A DNA stretch of 64,000 nt from Pseudocalidococcus azoricus BACA0444 (GCF_031729055.1 NZ_JAVMIP010000007.1:61610-125609), one strand, 5' to 3'; numbered from the stretch's first letter, positions 16,834 through 26,819 are shown. The notes: generated from the letters alone by a model not told the origin. Program-made: numbers and translations.

Positions 16834-18177
16834 CTAAGTCCAAATTAAAAACCGGAGAGTTATGAAGATTCCCAGGGCCAAGACTTGGGCAGAGGCAACA
16901 GGAAGGCCATACTGCAAAAAGCGATGAAAGGTGATTTTACGGCCGTTTAACTCGGCAACCCCAGCCGCAACAATATTGGCTGAAGCCCCAACCAGTGTGC
17001 CATTACCCCCCAATGTCGCGCCAAACATCATGGCATAGAACAGGGGGAGAACCTCCGGTGGATAGGGGCCAGTAAAGTCTGGGGATAAAACCTCACTGCC
17101 CAGCAAGCCAACTTGAATTAAGTATTTCTTGAGTAATGGCATCATGGCCACAACCAACGGAATATTGGGAATGACGCTGGAAATGGCCGCAACGACGACT
17201 AAAAGCATCAGTGAACCGAAAAAGATGTTTTTGCCTAAGACGGCCGCTAGTAAGGTTGAAATGTTTGCAATGACCCCTGTCTTTTCCAGTCCCCCAATTA
17301 GGACAAAGACACTCATGAAAAAGATTAAAGTACTCCAGTCCACATCTCGCAGAATGTGAGGTACTGTGTCAATCTTACTTTTGTGGGCTAACAATAAGGC
17401 TAATCCGGCCCCAAACAAGGCAACTGCCGCGGGTGAAAGTTTGACCGGCAATGAATCCCCAATCACAAAAAAGGTCAGGACAAAAGCAATGATTACCCCA
17501 CCAATCGCCAACACCCGCGGATGGTTAATTTGGGGATGGGGGAGGTGGGATAAGTCTGCGAGTTCTTTTTGCCAGGTTTTACGAAACAGCCAAGGTAACA
17601 TGACGATAATCACGCCAACGGCAATGGCCCCTCCCAAGCTCAACCGCATCAGGTATTCGGTAAACGTCATGTTGATCCCTTCACCGACAATAAAGGTGGC
17701 TGGATCCCCCACGAGGGTCAATAATCCGGCACTATTGGCGACAAACACCATCAGGATCAACAGGGGGACAAAATCAATCCCTAGCTCGGCAGCGATCGGG
17801 GGCAGCAGGGGGGCGAGTAACATGACCGTGGTGGCATTGGGTAACACGGAACAAATGACGGTTGTAATGCCAACTATAGCCAGGAGGAGACGTTTTCCTT
17901 TCCCCTTGGCAAAAAATACAATCTGTGTGCCTAAGTATTCAAAGATCTGGGTCGGCTGAAAGGAGCGGACTAAGACCATAACGCCGAAAAATAGTCCCAA
18001 TGTGCCATGACTGCGGGCAATGTAGTTAATTGCTTCGGGGAGAGTCAGGATATTTAGGCCAATCAGCAGTAATGCTCCTAAAAATGCCGCAACGGTTAGA
18101 TCAACCCATTCGGCCACGATGGAGACAATGACGGCTACAAAAATCAACGCTGCAACAATACCCTGCCAATCTGCCAT
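16834..18177 (-). CDS. ArsB/NhaD-type ion permease
   Basis: About 447 residues from the ATG at 18177 (MADWQGIVAALIFVAVIVSI), which has a GAGG-type Shine-Dalgarno; an ORF start 22 codons upstream encodes a polar stretch unlike the family. Around 11 hydrophobic segments. The two pseudo-symmetric ion-transporter motifs are visible: VICSVLPNATTVMLLAPLLP and GLLTLVGDPATFIVGEGINM in the first half, AAISSVIPNIPLVVAMMPLL and MMFGATLGGNGTLVGASANI in the second. This is the SLC13/ArsB/NhaD superfamily; the substrate (arsenite, sodium/proton or organic anion) cannot be decided from sequence alone. Confidence 0.85.
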   Translation of the reverse strand: MADWQGIVAALIFVAVIVSIVAEWVDLTVAAFLGALLLIGLNILTLPEAINYIARSHGTLGLFFGVMVLVRSFQPTQIFEYLGTQIVFFAKGKGKRLLLAIVGITTVICSVLPNATTVMLLAPLLPPIAAELGIDFVPLLILMVFVANSAGLLTLVGDPATFIVGEGINMTFTEYLMRLSLGGAIAVGVIIVMLPWLFRKTWQKELADLSHLPHPQINHPRVLAIGGVIIAFVLTFFVIGDSLPVKLSPAAVALFGAGLALLLAHKSKIDTVPHILRDVDWSTLIFFMSVFVLIGGLEKTGVIANISTLLAAVLGKNIFFGSLMLLVVVAAISSVIPNIPLVVAMMPLLKKYLIQVGLLGSEVLSPDFTGPYPPEVLPLFYAMMFGATLGGNGTLVGASANIVAAGVAELNGRKITFHRFLQYGLPVASAQVLALGIFITLRFLIWT

Positions 18178-18762
18178 AACGCGCCTCGGACGGTGTTTTA
18201 GACATTCAGAAGAACACTGTCTTGAATTAATATTGCGGATCAACTCTGAAACCCAGAACCAAAATGAGGTAGTTGGGGCTAGTTGTCATCGCCTTTTCTC
18301 ATGGCTGACGGGGTTAGCTGACGGGCTAGGACTGAGAGATGTCCACTCCAAGCAGGCCTGGATACGCCCCGATACATTGGTTCCCCCGCTTTTAGTCCTG
18401 TGCCGTTTTTATCGCGTCTTTAGGTTCTAGACGGGAATACTCAACTCAGACCTAAAATTAAGCAGACGGTGTTTGGATGATGGTATCACAGAGGCTCCGA
18501 AATAGCTTGCCATGAGACTAAATATCATCTCTGGCGGCAAAGGGTTATTGAGAACGGGCGCATTGAGGGGTGACTGACCCAATTTGCTGGGGGGATATCC
18601 TTGGCCTGGAATTGCCGCCAGCAGTTTCAATAATTGTTGCAGATCATTTCAGACCGATTAACGGGAAATGTGGCTCTTTACAATCTTGGATAATTCTACG
18701 GAAACGTAGTTTTGTGACTTTTAGTAAATATTTGTCAAATTTGATTAAGGAGAACCGAGCCG
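18178..18762. other. 585-bp intergenic region upstream of psaK
   Basis: This must hold the promoters of psaK (plus) and possibly of the permease (minus). A plus-strand open frame ends at 18430 but has no convincing start or family resemblance. The last 60 bases before psaK are AT-rich and end in a clear Shine-Dalgarno. No RNA gene recognised. Confidence 0.5.
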
Positions 18763-19023
18763 ATGACGCATTTACTCTTGGCAACTATCCCTGATACTAC
18801 TTGGACTCCCAGCGTTGGGTTAGTCGTGATCATTTGTAATTTGTTGACGATTGCCATTGGACGTTATGTGATTAAGAATCGTGGGCAGGGGCCAAACTTA
18901 CCGGTGGCATTACCTGCATTCTTTGAAGGGTTTGGCCTGCCGGAACTACTGGGAACCACTAGCCTCGGGCATATTTTGGCTGCGGGGGTTGTCAGTGGTT
19001 TACAAAACTCTGGAGTGCTCTAG
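18763..19023 (+). CDS. psaK: Photosystem I reaction centre subunit X (PsaK)
   Basis: PsaK is a two-helix peripheral membrane subunit of photosystem I. The 86 residues include an N-terminal helix (VGLVVIICNLLTIAIGRYVI), a cytosolic loop (KNRGQGPNLPVALPAFFEGF, with FEGFGLPELL) and a C-terminal helix (TSLGHILAAGVVSGLQNSGV). The GxPELLGTTSLGHILGAG-like motif is diagnostic. A consensus Shine-Dalgarno AAGGAG lies about 11 bases before the ATG. Monocistronic by context. Confidence 0.96.
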   Translation: MTHLLLATIPDTTWTPSVGLVVIICNLLTIAIGRYVIKNRGQGPNLPVALPAFFEGFGLPELLGTTSLGHILAAGVVSGLQNSGVL

Positions 19024-19151
19024 TTAATGAGTTAATGGCTCACTAACTGTTCCAAACTGTTCCAGGCCTGGGCGGGGAAATCCCCTCAAGATGATCCTCA
19101 GTCGGGGCCTGGGAAATCACCATTAACTAGCCATTAACTAGTTTTTAGCTA

Positions 19152-20099
19152 TCAGCGAGATTCATCCAAGGCTGGAACTCGGACACAGATTTGTTCCGCA
19201 ATAAATGGCAAGACCCCTTCATTGGTGCTGGCCAGTTTGCTATCTAGAAAGACAACTAGGCTAAAGGGGCATTTCCCCGGCAATTCAATATAGGCGGCAT
19301 CATGTCTGACCCAACTGGTTAACCCCGCCTTTGACCATAGTTTGGCCTCAAAGGGTAATCCCCCACCAAGAAAGCCGCTGACTTGATTTTCGGGATCCGC
19401 TGCCAAATCCTCTGGGTTCAGACTCCGAGCCATTAAATTTAACATGGCCTGGGAACGTTCAGAGCTAACGGCCACACCTCCGACAATACTATGGAGTAAC
19501 CGAATTGTGGCGTTGACCGAAAGACGATTGCGGTTTTCTTTGTTCACCCCAACAAAAGCATTTTCTCGCCCATAGGGGCCATCACACCAGGTTTTTTGAT
19601 TGACGTTAATCTCCGTCAGTTCAGGCCAGGCCAGGGATTGAAAATAGCGATTGACGATGTTTCGTTGGTATTGCCACGTTCCAAAGGGGCCTGGGGGCAG
19701 TTCGGGGCCACTCGTTGTCCCAGAGAGTAAATCCATCACCAGGCCGGTGGCATCATTACTAGAATCAACAATCATGTCCCGTAAGGCCCGATCCAATTCT
19801 TGATTGGGGGGGAGCATCCCTGACTCCTGCCATTCTTGGGCGGCCACTAAATAAAACAGTTTCACAATGCTGGCCGGGTAGATCTGGACATCCCCCCGAT
19901 AGCTATATCCCCGGACTGGATACTGCCAAAATTCCACTGGACTTAAGGCTCCCCCCGTATTGACAATCACCGGACTTGAATAGACGAGCCAGGCCAAGGC
20001 AATATCATCCCGTCCTAACCAGCTAAATTTATCCCAAGCAGCGTTTAAGACTTGCTCACCCAAGACGGCTAAGGTAGTATCCACCTGAAAAAATGTCAT
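19152..20099 (-). CDS. Serine hydrolase of the class A beta-lactamase/PBP fold
   Basis: 315 residues. The SxxK nucleophile motif is S77-I-V-K80 (YPASIVKLFYL), followed by an SDN-like SSNDATG near 118, and a KTG-like SKAGLTSW in the C-terminal third. No signal peptide is evident, so it may be cytoplasmic or the start may be mis-set. This fold covers beta-lactamases, DD-peptidases and esterases; related cyanobacterial proteins are annotated only as serine hydrolases. I see no evidence for antibiotic resistance specifically. Confidence 0.8.
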   Translation of the reverse strand: MTFFQVDTTLAVLGEQVLNAAWDKFSWLGRDDIALAWLVYSSPVIVNTGGALSPVEFWQYPVRGYSYRGDVQIYPASIVKLFYLVAAQEWQESGMLPPNQELDRALRDMIVDSSNDATGLVMDLLSGTTSGPELPPGPFGTWQYQRNIVNRYFQSLAWPELTEINVNQKTWCDGPYGRENAFVGVNKENRNRLSVNATIRLLHSIVGGVAVSSERSQAMLNLMARSLNPEDLAADPENQVSGFLGGGLPFEAKLWSKAGLTSWVRHDAAYIELPGKCPFSLVVFLDSKLASTNEGVLPFIAEQICVRVPALDESR

Positions 20100-20138
20100 T
20101 GATAGCTCACACTGATAGCTCAGATTGGTACAAACAAT

Positions 20139-20354
20139 TCAAGGGAACTCAGGCTTAATCCAGGCCAAATGCAGTCTTAATCTTTCCCACTCTGCCTCGG
20201 TTGGATGCCCCAGAGAATGAGGAATTCTGCCCAGACCCAAAATAGAGAATAAAATTAAAACTGCAAAAATTGTAGAAATAATCTCCGTAATTTCACCCTT
20301 GTTTTGTTCTGAAGGATTACTAGAATAGCAGGTGTATCTGGAATTTCTTGGCAA
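20139..20354 (-). CDS. Possible small membrane protein
   Basis: A 71-residue ORF with one hydrophobic helix (IISTIFAVLILFSILGLGRI) followed by a soluble tail (HPTEAEWERLRLHLAWIKPE). The helix and charged tail look protein-like, but the first about 20 residues overlap the promoter region of the divergent tab2 gene and no good Shine-Dalgarno precedes the ATG. It could be co-transcribed with the serine hydrolase 39 bp downstream. Confidence 0.35.
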   Translation of the reverse strand: MPRNSRYTCYSSNPSEQNKGEITEIISTIFAVLILFSILGLGRIPHSLGHPTEAEWERLRLHLAWIKPEFP

Positions 20355-20399
20355 GATTCTCCGCTAACTTTCCCGCCCCTTCAAATCCTCGGATAGGTA

Positions 20400-21245
20400 A
20401 TGACTCTTTGGCAAGTAGATTTTTCAGAGCGACCCTTGACCAATCCCCAAGGTCAAACGTTGTGGGAGTTATTGATCGTCGATCCCAGTGGTCAAATCCT
20501 GCATCAGGCCCAATGCCCCCAAACTCAGGCCCGCTTTGATTGGCTAATTCGGCAATTGGAAATCTGTATCCAAAAAACTGGCTCATGTCCAGAACGCATC
20601 CAGCTATTTCGGCCCCAATCTTTAAGCGTCTTTGAGTTAGCCGCCAATGAGTTAAATCTAATGGTAGAGCCGACTCGCCATACCCCTGCCTTAAAGCGTC
20701 TTCTAGCCGCCCAGGCCGAACGTTACCCCACCGCGGCGAATTATACGGGGGAACCCTATCAACCCTTGCACATTACCTCCTTACCTCCTGTGCCTTTGCC
20801 CGAGCATCTCTGGGGAGACGGTTGGCAATTTACTGGCCTGATGGCAGGGGAACTAGAAACACATTTAATCACCCAACCGATCCCAATTTTGTCTCTCAGA
20901 ATGGATATGCTCCCAAGTCAACTGGGCCTGGCAGCTAGTGTTATCATTCCCGGTATCATCATCTACGGTGGCCGCCGTTCCATGGCCTTAGCCCGTTGGT
21001 GTCAAGAACAAAATCCGGCTGAGGTGGAGTTTATTGCCGGACAACCCGATGGTTTGATTATGTCGGCGGGATTGCGGGAACGCTGGGTTTTAGCCACATT
21101 TGATGATCCTCAAGTCCGGCAATCGGCCCAGGGATTTATGACTCGGCGAGCCGCTGCCCAAGGGTTACATTTCTTGCTCATTCAACCGGACGAATCGGGT
21201 GTAACCTATACGGGACTATGGCTGCTGCAACAATCTAGCTCTTGA
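20400..21245 (+). CDS. Tab2/Atab2-family RNA-binding translation factor
   Basis: 281 residues. The N-terminus WQVDFSERPLTNPQGQTLWE and the later IQLFRPQSLSVFELAANELN match the Tab2 family (DUF1092), found in cyanobacteria and plastids. In algae and plants Tab2/ATAB2 binds psaB mRNA and helps translation of photosystem I subunits. The central region GLPxPxxLWGDxWQF-like block (PLPEHLWGDGWQF) and the C-terminal QGLHFLLIQPDESGVTYTGL are conserved. It overlaps the convergent gene at its 3' end by about 10 bp. Confidence 0.88.
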   Translation: MTLWQVDFSERPLTNPQGQTLWELLIVDPSGQILHQAQCPQTQARFDWLIRQLEICIQKTGSCPERIQLFRPQSLSVFELAANELNLMVEPTRHTPALKRLLAAQAERYPTAANYTGEPYQPLHITSLPPVPLPEHLWGDGWQFTGLMAGELETHLITQPIPILSLRMDMLPSQLGLAASVIIPGIIIYGGRRSMALARWCQEQNPAEVEFIAGQPDGLIMSAGLRERWVLATFDDPQVRQSAQGFMTRRAAAQGLHFLLIQPDESGVTYTGLWLLQQSSS

Positions 21246-23781
21246 TCTTAGCCACTAGGGTCTGGCGGAGGGGTTCAAGGCTCTCGTCCAAGGGGGGCAG
21301 GTAATAGGCTGTTGGCCAAATGGTGCCGAGGATATTACTGGTCACTGCATTCTGGGCATCTAGATAAAAGTCACTCGGTTGAGGCCCGTCAATGTGCCGA
21401 CTCAGAACCCCAAAACCAGCGCGGGTATATTGCACTCCTTGGCTCGGACTCGTTTGCCGCAACCAGGTATCAAAATCTGGCGACCGCTCTATGGAGGTAA
21501 TGAGTTGGCTCAGTAGCACTTCTGGGATCACCGTTTGGGTGGCCCGCAACCAGGCCTGGGCTAAAAGGGTTTTCCGATTTGCCGGATCCAGCCAAGCCGT
21601 AATCAGGGCCTGGGTCGGGTTCATGGCTTCTAAGCTTGCTACTGGCATCTGCCCCTGCTGAAAATTCAGAAGCGTGACTAGGTCGGGATGAAGTGAATTG
21701 GGGGACTCCTTAATCAGTTGGGTCATGGCAGCGGGAATACCTTGCCACCAAATTAACGCGGCATAGGCCTGGCGGGCATATTGTCCCAGGGGAGCCTCGG
21801 GCTGAGTCGCTGTCCGCAGTTGCCCATAAAAATCCAAAGCCTTTTCAAGAACTGGCTGATAGAAGGGGGCCATGAAGGGTTCGCGCCAAATGGTACTGGT
21901 GATGGTAATCGGCTGGCGGAGAACTTCCAAATAAAAGCTTTGTTCGGCTAATTTAGGTTGACGGGCTGCTAACAAACTTAAACCCAGGCCGTAAAAATTA
22001 CCCGGCCGGGCTGGCATTAACTGAATTGCCCGGGCAAAGGCCAACTTCGCTGCAACCGGGTCTTGCCGTAACAGTAACCAACCGAGATTATTTTGTCCAA
22101 ACTCTAAATTGGGAGCTAATTGGTTTCCCCGTTGAAATGCCGCAATGGCCTGGGCCAAGAATTGCTGTTGTAAATCTGAGGCCGGGATCTCTAAACTCTG
22201 GCGACCTAAATTCCAACCCAGTTGTAAGGGATAGTAGGGTTCCCAAGGGGCTAATGCTTCGGCCTGCTCCAGCTTGGCTACAAACTCTGGCCACTTTGGC
22301 GGTTGACTGAGGAGGGCATTAAAGCCTTGACTGGATAGATTCCAGGCCTGGTGAATCGGCCAAACCCAAATCCAAATTCCAATTATTCCCGCTAGTCCCA
22401 ACCATCCCCAACTATGCACCCATTTTGATCGCGGTGGTGGGGAGTGACTTAACCCTTGGCGAATTAGTGCAGCTAAACCGGCCAAATGCAATCCCAATAG
22501 CCCCGCAATGGCAATGTTATCAACTTGATAATCGGTGAGACTCATAATCCCATAGCTGCCCAAGGCCAGGCCAACTCCCACGGCTAACCCTTGATCCGAC
22601 TCAATCAGATTCGGCAACCAGGCCCGCCAGCGGATGGCCCAATAAACCAACACCCCGACCAAAACCAGGCCACTGAGAATTCCCCAAACCCCCAACTCAG
22701 CCCAAACCTGCACTGGCGTACTGTGGAGTTGATAGGCCATTTCTGCCTCTTTCCCCGCCCAGGCAGGCCGAAACTTTTGGTAAAGCAACGGCACGGATCC
22801 CAACCCTGTTCCGGTTCCTGGTTTTGACCAGCCCATTGACCAGCCAATATTGGCCGTAATCCAGCGATAGGCTAACTCAGAGGTTTCATTGCCCTGGATC
22901 AGGCCCCAAACCGATTGCCGCAGCCGGGAGGTACTCCAACCAATGGTCAAGACCACCAGTAAGCTCCCCAAGCCCAAACCTAAGGCTAACCGTTGTCGCC
23001 GTTCTAGTTTCATCGCTGCCCAGAGTAAGAACCATGCCAAAGTCACCGCCCAGGCCAACAATCCCAGCCAACCCCCGCGGGAATTTGTAAAGTAAAAGTC
23101 AATCAAACCAATCCCCAGGCCTGTTACCCACAGCCAACGCCGCCGCCCCACCTCCTGCCAGGCCAACACCCCTAACAGTGGCAGCAAAAGTAATAAATAT
23201 CCAGCCACATAGTTTTGATGCCCAAAGGGGGCCCAGTTGCGCAGTTCTAAAGCTGTTAAGTCAAGATTGCGCCTAATTCCTAATTCTTGCAGATCAGCCA
23301 GTCGGGCATATTCCGGTAAAATTGTTTGGCTGAACCAAAGAAATAAACTCCAGAGACTAAAAGCAATGCCCAAATAGCCCTGCCAGACCAAAAGCCGTTG
23401 GCGGCGTTCGGGAGTGCGTAACCAGGCCGTTAAAGCATAGACCGCTGCAATTCCCCCCAAGGCCGCAATGGCATACCAAAGACTTTGGAATCGAAACTCC
23501 GCCCCCAAGGTAGAAACTATAATCCCCAGCCCCAAAAGCCCAAAGCTCCAATCCAAGCCATTCCCCAGTGCCGGCCAACGCCGTTGATACAGCAACAACC
23601 ACACCAACCACAACAATGGCAGGATCACCGTAAATTGCCAGAGAAACACCCACGGCCAGGCCACCATCAAACTATGGCTATCGGGGAGGAGGGTAAAAAG
23701 AACATAGCCCCCCCCTAAAAGTAAGCCGATTAACTTGCCTTCTTGGCGACTAGCCGCATCAAACCGAGGCAGAGATGTCAT
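21235..23781 (-). CDS. O-antigen-ligase-like polytopic protein with TPR tail
   Basis: 848 residues. The first about 460 have 10-12 hydrophobic helices with the Wzy_C/O-antigen ligase pattern, including FGHQNYVAGYLLLLLPLLGV, NSRGGWLGLLAWAVTL and GTGLGSVPLLYQ. The C-terminal about 370 are soluble with tetratricopeptide-like helical repeats (FQRGNQLAPNLEFGQNNLGW, FARAIQLMPARPGNFYGLGL). The related cyanobacterial protein IctB, once proposed as a bicarbonate transporter, is shorter and lacks this tail. I infer a glycan polymerase or ligase, not inorganic-carbon uptake. A small secreted protein gene sits 12 bp upstream. Confidence 0.8.
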   Translation of the reverse strand: MTSLPRFDAASRQEGKLIGLLLGGGYVLFTLLPDSHSLMVAWPWVFLWQFTVILPLLWLVWLLLYQRRWPALGNGLDWSFGLLGLGIIVSTLGAEFRFQSLWYAIAALGGIAAVYALTAWLRTPERRQRLLVWQGYLGIAFSLWSLFLWFSQTILPEYARLADLQELGIRRNLDLTALELRNWAPFGHQNYVAGYLLLLLPLLGVLAWQEVGRRRWLWVTGLGIGLIDFYFTNSRGGWLGLLAWAVTLAWFLLWAAMKLERRQRLALGLGLGSLLVVLTIGWSTSRLRQSVWGLIQGNETSELAYRWITANIGWSMGWSKPGTGTGLGSVPLLYQKFRPAWAGKEAEMAYQLHSTPVQVWAELGVWGILSGLVLVGVLVYWAIRWRAWLPNLIESDQGLAVGVGLALGSYGIMSLTDYQVDNIAIAGLLGLHLAGLAALIRQGLSHSPPPRSKWVHSWGWLGLAGIIGIWIWVWPIHQAWNLSSQGFNALLSQPPKWPEFVAKLEQAEALAPWEPYYPLQLGWNLGRQSLEIPASDLQQQFLAQAIAAFQRGNQLAPNLEFGQNNLGWLLLRQDPVAAKLAFARAIQLMPARPGNFYGLGLSLLAARQPKLAEQSFYLEVLRQPITITSTIWREPFMAPFYQPVLEKALDFYGQLRTATQPEAPLGQYARQAYAALIWWQGIPAAMTQLIKESPNSLHPDLVTLLNFQQGQMPVASLEAMNPTQALITAWLDPANRKTLLAQAWLRATQTVIPEVLLSQLITSIERSPDFDTWLRQTSPSQGVQYTRAGFGVLSRHIDGPQPSDFYLDAQNAVTSNILGTIWPTAYYLPPLDESLEPLRQTLVAKIKS

Positions 23782-23793
23782 AGGTCAATGGTA

Positions 23794-24204
23794 CTAATAG
23801 CCCACTGTGTAGGGATAGAACCCATCACCCCAGGTCCCAATGGCATCGTCTGTGGGTACACCCAATTGATCTCCATCCACCCAATTGAAATAATCTGGAC
23901 TACCGACATAATCGTCATTGACCAGGCCCGCATCTTGGCTTTGGCGAATCAGTTCTGAAGCAGCTTGGCGTTGGCTATTGGGGACACCTTGCTGAATAAT
24001 TTGGTCGGCCCCGGTTAAGTTGGGTTCTGGTTGGGGTAAGGGCAGCGATTGGGGTTGATTTATTAGGGGTTGGCCATCTTGAATGACTGGAACCGGACGA
24101 TTTTGGGCGATAAACCCCTGTGACGGTTGGGCAGATGTTTCCACAGGGACTATTACCCCTAGCCAAACCAGTCCGCAGACGGTAGTAATCTCTTTCCAAT
24201 CCAT
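23794..24204 (-). CDS. Small secreted protein, unknown
   Basis: 136 residues from the ATG at 24204 (MDWKEITTVCGLVWLGVIVP); a TTG five codons upstream is less likely. A signal peptide ends near VETSAQ. The mature protein is Gln/Pro-rich then acidic and aromatic (GSPDYFNWVDGDQLGVPTDD, TWGDGFYPYTVGY at the very end). No known family. It is 12 bp upstream of the O-antigen-ligase-like gene, so the two are probably co-transcribed. Confidence 0.6.
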   Translation of the reverse strand: MDWKEITTVCGLVWLGVIVPVETSAQPSQGFIAQNRPVPVIQDGQPLINQPQSLPLPQPEPNLTGADQIIQQGVPNSQRQAASELIRQSQDAGLVNDDYVGSPDYFNWVDGDQLGVPTDDAIGTWGDGFYPYTVGY

Positions 24205-24492
24205 CAGCCTCAACCCCAAAACTTCCTCCAGAATAGCCCATTCCAGAGAGTTCCCAGCTCCCTAAATTAAATTACCCTCAGTGCGGGGCCTGGATCACAT
24301 CTTCCTAGGCGGATATAACCTATCTGGGTAGTTGCAGATGCCGGATTCATTCCGTTTTCTCCCCTGTCCCCTGGCTAGATGAGCCGTTAAATATCCCCCA
24401 GGCCCGCCTGTGGTGGTTGATCTCGCTCGGGGATCAGCGAAGATAAAACGTAATGGAACATTAGCCAGCATTTGAGCTAGGAGGCTTGGGCG

Positions 24493-25200
24493 ATGAAGGT
24501 TGGGATTATTGTTTTCCCTGGCTCTAACTGTGATCGGGATGTGGCCTACGTCACGGGGGAAATCCTCGGTTGGCCGACTCGAATGATTTGGCATCAGGAT
24601 ACCCACCTGGGGGATGTGGATTTAGTGGTTTTGCCCGGCGGGTTTAGCTATGGGGATTATCTGCGCTGTGGGGCCATTGCCCGGTTTTCGCCCATTATGC
24701 CTGCAATCAAAGACCACGCTGCCGCGGGAAAACTGCTCTTAGGAATTTGTAACGGCTTTCAAATCTTGACCGAGGTGGGCTTATTGCCGGGGGCCCTAGG
24801 GCGGAACCGGGATTTGCATTTTATTTGCGACCAGGCCCAGTTGCGGGTTGAAAATAGCCAAACCCCCTGGACAAATGCCTATACCCCCGGTCAAGTCATT
24901 CAATTACCCATTGCCCACGGCGAAGGCTCCTACTATGCCACACCGGAAACCTTAGAAGCCTTGGAAGCCAATCAGCAAGTTCTCTTTCGCTACTGTCAAC
25001 CGGACGGAGCTTGGGTCGAAGGGCAAAATCCCAATGGTTCGCTGCATAATATCGCCGGAATTTGTAACCGAGCCGGAAACGTTTTAGGGATGATGCCTCA
25101 CCCGGAGCGGGCTGCAGATCCTCTTTTGAGGGGACTGGATGGTTTAATCCTATTCCAATCCCTCGTCAATCAAGACTCTTGCATGCCTATTTCGGTCTAA
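24493..25200 (+). CDS. purQ: Phosphoribosylformylglycinamidine synthase, glutaminase subunit
   Basis: PurQ is the class I glutamine amidotransferase subunit of FGAM synthase in purine synthesis. The 235-residue protein opens with KVGIIVFPGSNCDRDV, has the nucleophile elbow LGICNGFQIL with catalytic C86, and the C-terminal His-Glu as MMPHPERA. Length is normal. AGGAGG lies 9 bases upstream of the ATG. Its 3' end overlaps the convergent transporter stop by 4 bp. PurL and PurS are not in the window. Confidence 0.97.
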   Translation: MKVGIIVFPGSNCDRDVAYVTGEILGWPTRMIWHQDTHLGDVDLVVLPGGFSYGDYLRCGAIARFSPIMPAIKDHAAAGKLLLGICNGFQILTEVGLLPGALGRNRDLHFICDQAQLRVENSQTPWTNAYTPGQVIQLPIAHGEGSYYATPETLEALEANQQVLFRYCQPDGAWVEGQNPNGSLHNIAGICNRAGNVLGMMPHPERAADPLLRGLDGLILFQSLVNQDSCMPISV

Positions 25201-26594
25201 TCCAACTCCTGGGCCAAGATTTTGGTGATGGCGGCCGCTGACTGCTGCTGGAACTGCTTGACATCCACCTGTCCCAAGAGCCAAATCGCCAGGCCCATCC
25301 CCAGAATCGGTAAACAAAAGACTGTGGCATAAGCGAGTAAGGGTTCACCAAAAAGCCGCCGGCCCACATCCAACGCTGTCCCGCCCAACACCGTCGCTGA
25401 TCCCCGCGCAATCGCTTGGGCCAGGCCCCAGGCCCCGATAAAGGTTCCGGCTGTTTCGGCTGCGGTTAAATCTAACATTAGGCTCAAGGCCCCAGTGGTC
25501 GTAATTCCGGCCGCAATCCCAAATATGACTAGTTCTCCCAACAGCAGGGTTGAATTTCCCGTGAACCCGGCCAATAGGAGCAGCACAAAACTCACAGCCA
25601 CGGCTCCACAGCCCAAACGCGTTGTCATCATTTTTCCGAGGCGCGGCACAATTAAAAAGCCGGTTAAGCTCAGGCCCAATAATGTGCCCATCCCCCAATA
25701 GGCATTCAGCCGCGTCGTTTCACTAATGGTCATCCCAAAAACTTCACCGCCAAAGGGTTCTAAGACCGGCTCCTGGATAAATAAACTGATTGTCATCAAA
25801 AGCAAAAAGCCGAAGAAAATGCCCGTTTGCCGATTAGCCAAAAGAATTCGCAAGGCCCGCCCCAAGGTAATCTTTTCTGAGCTTGTCCGGGCCTGGGTGC
25901 GCTGACCATAACGGGAAAACTTAGCTTCAATGCCCCAAGTTCCGACCACAGCTAAACCAACGACGAGGAGCAAGACAATTAGGAATAGACGGTTAATCGC
26001 GGCCTGTAACTCCGCGATGGGGGTATCCAGTTCAATTTGTTTGAGTAACCCCGCACTGAGAATCGCCCCAATCACGATCCCCACTGTCAGCATTGACCAC
26101 ACCACTCCGACCAGTTGACTGCGGTTATCTTCATCAGAGACATCCACCAACAGAGCCGCAAAGGGAGTGGAACTGGCGCTGACAAAGGCTCCATAACAGG
26201 CAAAGAGAAATCCTAAACCCACCATCCAGAGCGTTGTTGTCCCCGTCCAATTTGTCCCATCCCAGGCCCCGGCCAGTTGCCAAATCACCTGTACCGTCAA
26301 AAAAGCCACCAGACTAAAGGCCACCGCCCCCAGCCAAACATAGCCCGTGCGATGAAACCCTTTAATCGGGTAGGCATCGGACAACTGCCCAAACCAAACC
26401 CGGACTGGGGCCACAAACTGATGCATGGCAATGGTTAAAACTACCAAGGTGGCTGGGAGGGTTAACTCTTGGATCATGACCCGATTCAAAACCCCCAAGG
26501 TCAAAATGGACATCATCCCCAGGCCCATCTGAAACAAACCGAGGCGAAACATCTCCCACAGGGGTAATTTAGGCAGGGTGGTATTTTCCGTCAT
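25197..26594 (-). CDS. PucC/BCD-family MFS transporter
   Basis: 465 residues, 12 predicted helices. The N-terminus LPLWEMFRLGLFQMGLGMMS, then LGVLNRVMIQELTLPATLVV and VRVWFGQLSDAYPIKGFHRT are characteristic of the BCD (bacteriochlorophyll delivery) family, which includes PucC and LhaA of purple bacteria. Cyanobacteria carry several homologues thought to help insert chlorophyll proteins, but the transported molecule is not proven. Convergent with purQ. Confidence 0.88.
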   Translation of the reverse strand: MTENTTLPKLPLWEMFRLGLFQMGLGMMSILTLGVLNRVMIQELTLPATLVVLTIAMHQFVAPVRVWFGQLSDAYPIKGFHRTGYVWLGAVAFSLVAFLTVQVIWQLAGAWDGTNWTGTTTLWMVGLGFLFACYGAFVSASSTPFAALLVDVSDEDNRSQLVGVVWSMLTVGIVIGAILSAGLLKQIELDTPIAELQAAINRLFLIVLLLVVGLAVVGTWGIEAKFSRYGQRTQARTSSEKITLGRALRILLANRQTGIFFGFLLLMTISLFIQEPVLEPFGGEVFGMTISETTRLNAYWGMGTLLGLSLTGFLIVPRLGKMMTTRLGCGAVAVSFVLLLLAGFTGNSTLLLGELVIFGIAAGITTTGALSLMLDLTAAETAGTFIGAWGLAQAIARGSATVLGGTALDVGRRLFGEPLLAYATVFCLPILGMGLAIWLLGQVDVKQFQQQSAAAITKILAQELD

Positions 26595-26819
26595 GGTCTG
26601 TCAGTCACACCTCAACTCAGCAATCCATCCGTTGATAAAATTTATATCGAGATAACCTTGGTTCCTTCTTTAGCTAGGATGACACATTGGCAGAGGCCGC
26701 CAAGCAGATGAACCTCCGGGGTTTGGGAGCAAGTTCTCAGGCATTTCTCAGGCCGGGGGTTTACCTTGAGAAGATAGTTGATTGTAGCTGAGAATTTTAG
26801 GCGTGCAAGGGTAAATCCG

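Noticed and set aside
18119..18430. Plus-strand ORF of about 100 codons upstream of psaK
   Set aside because: The first part is antisense to the permease start and the rest has no recognisable family or Shine-Dalgarno.
19152..20099. Calling this gene an antibiotic-resistance beta-lactamase
   Set aside because: The SxxK motif alone fits many penicillin-binding and esterase relatives; no class-specific residues could be confirmed.
21235..23781. Naming this gene ictB (bicarbonate transporter)
   Set aside because: It has a long TPR tail that IctB lacks, and the O-antigen ligase fold does not indicate bicarbonate transport.
24410..24450. Short hairpin (ATCTCGCT ... AGCGAAGAT) before purQ
   Set aside because: The stem needs a bulge and no T-run follows, so it could be chance.
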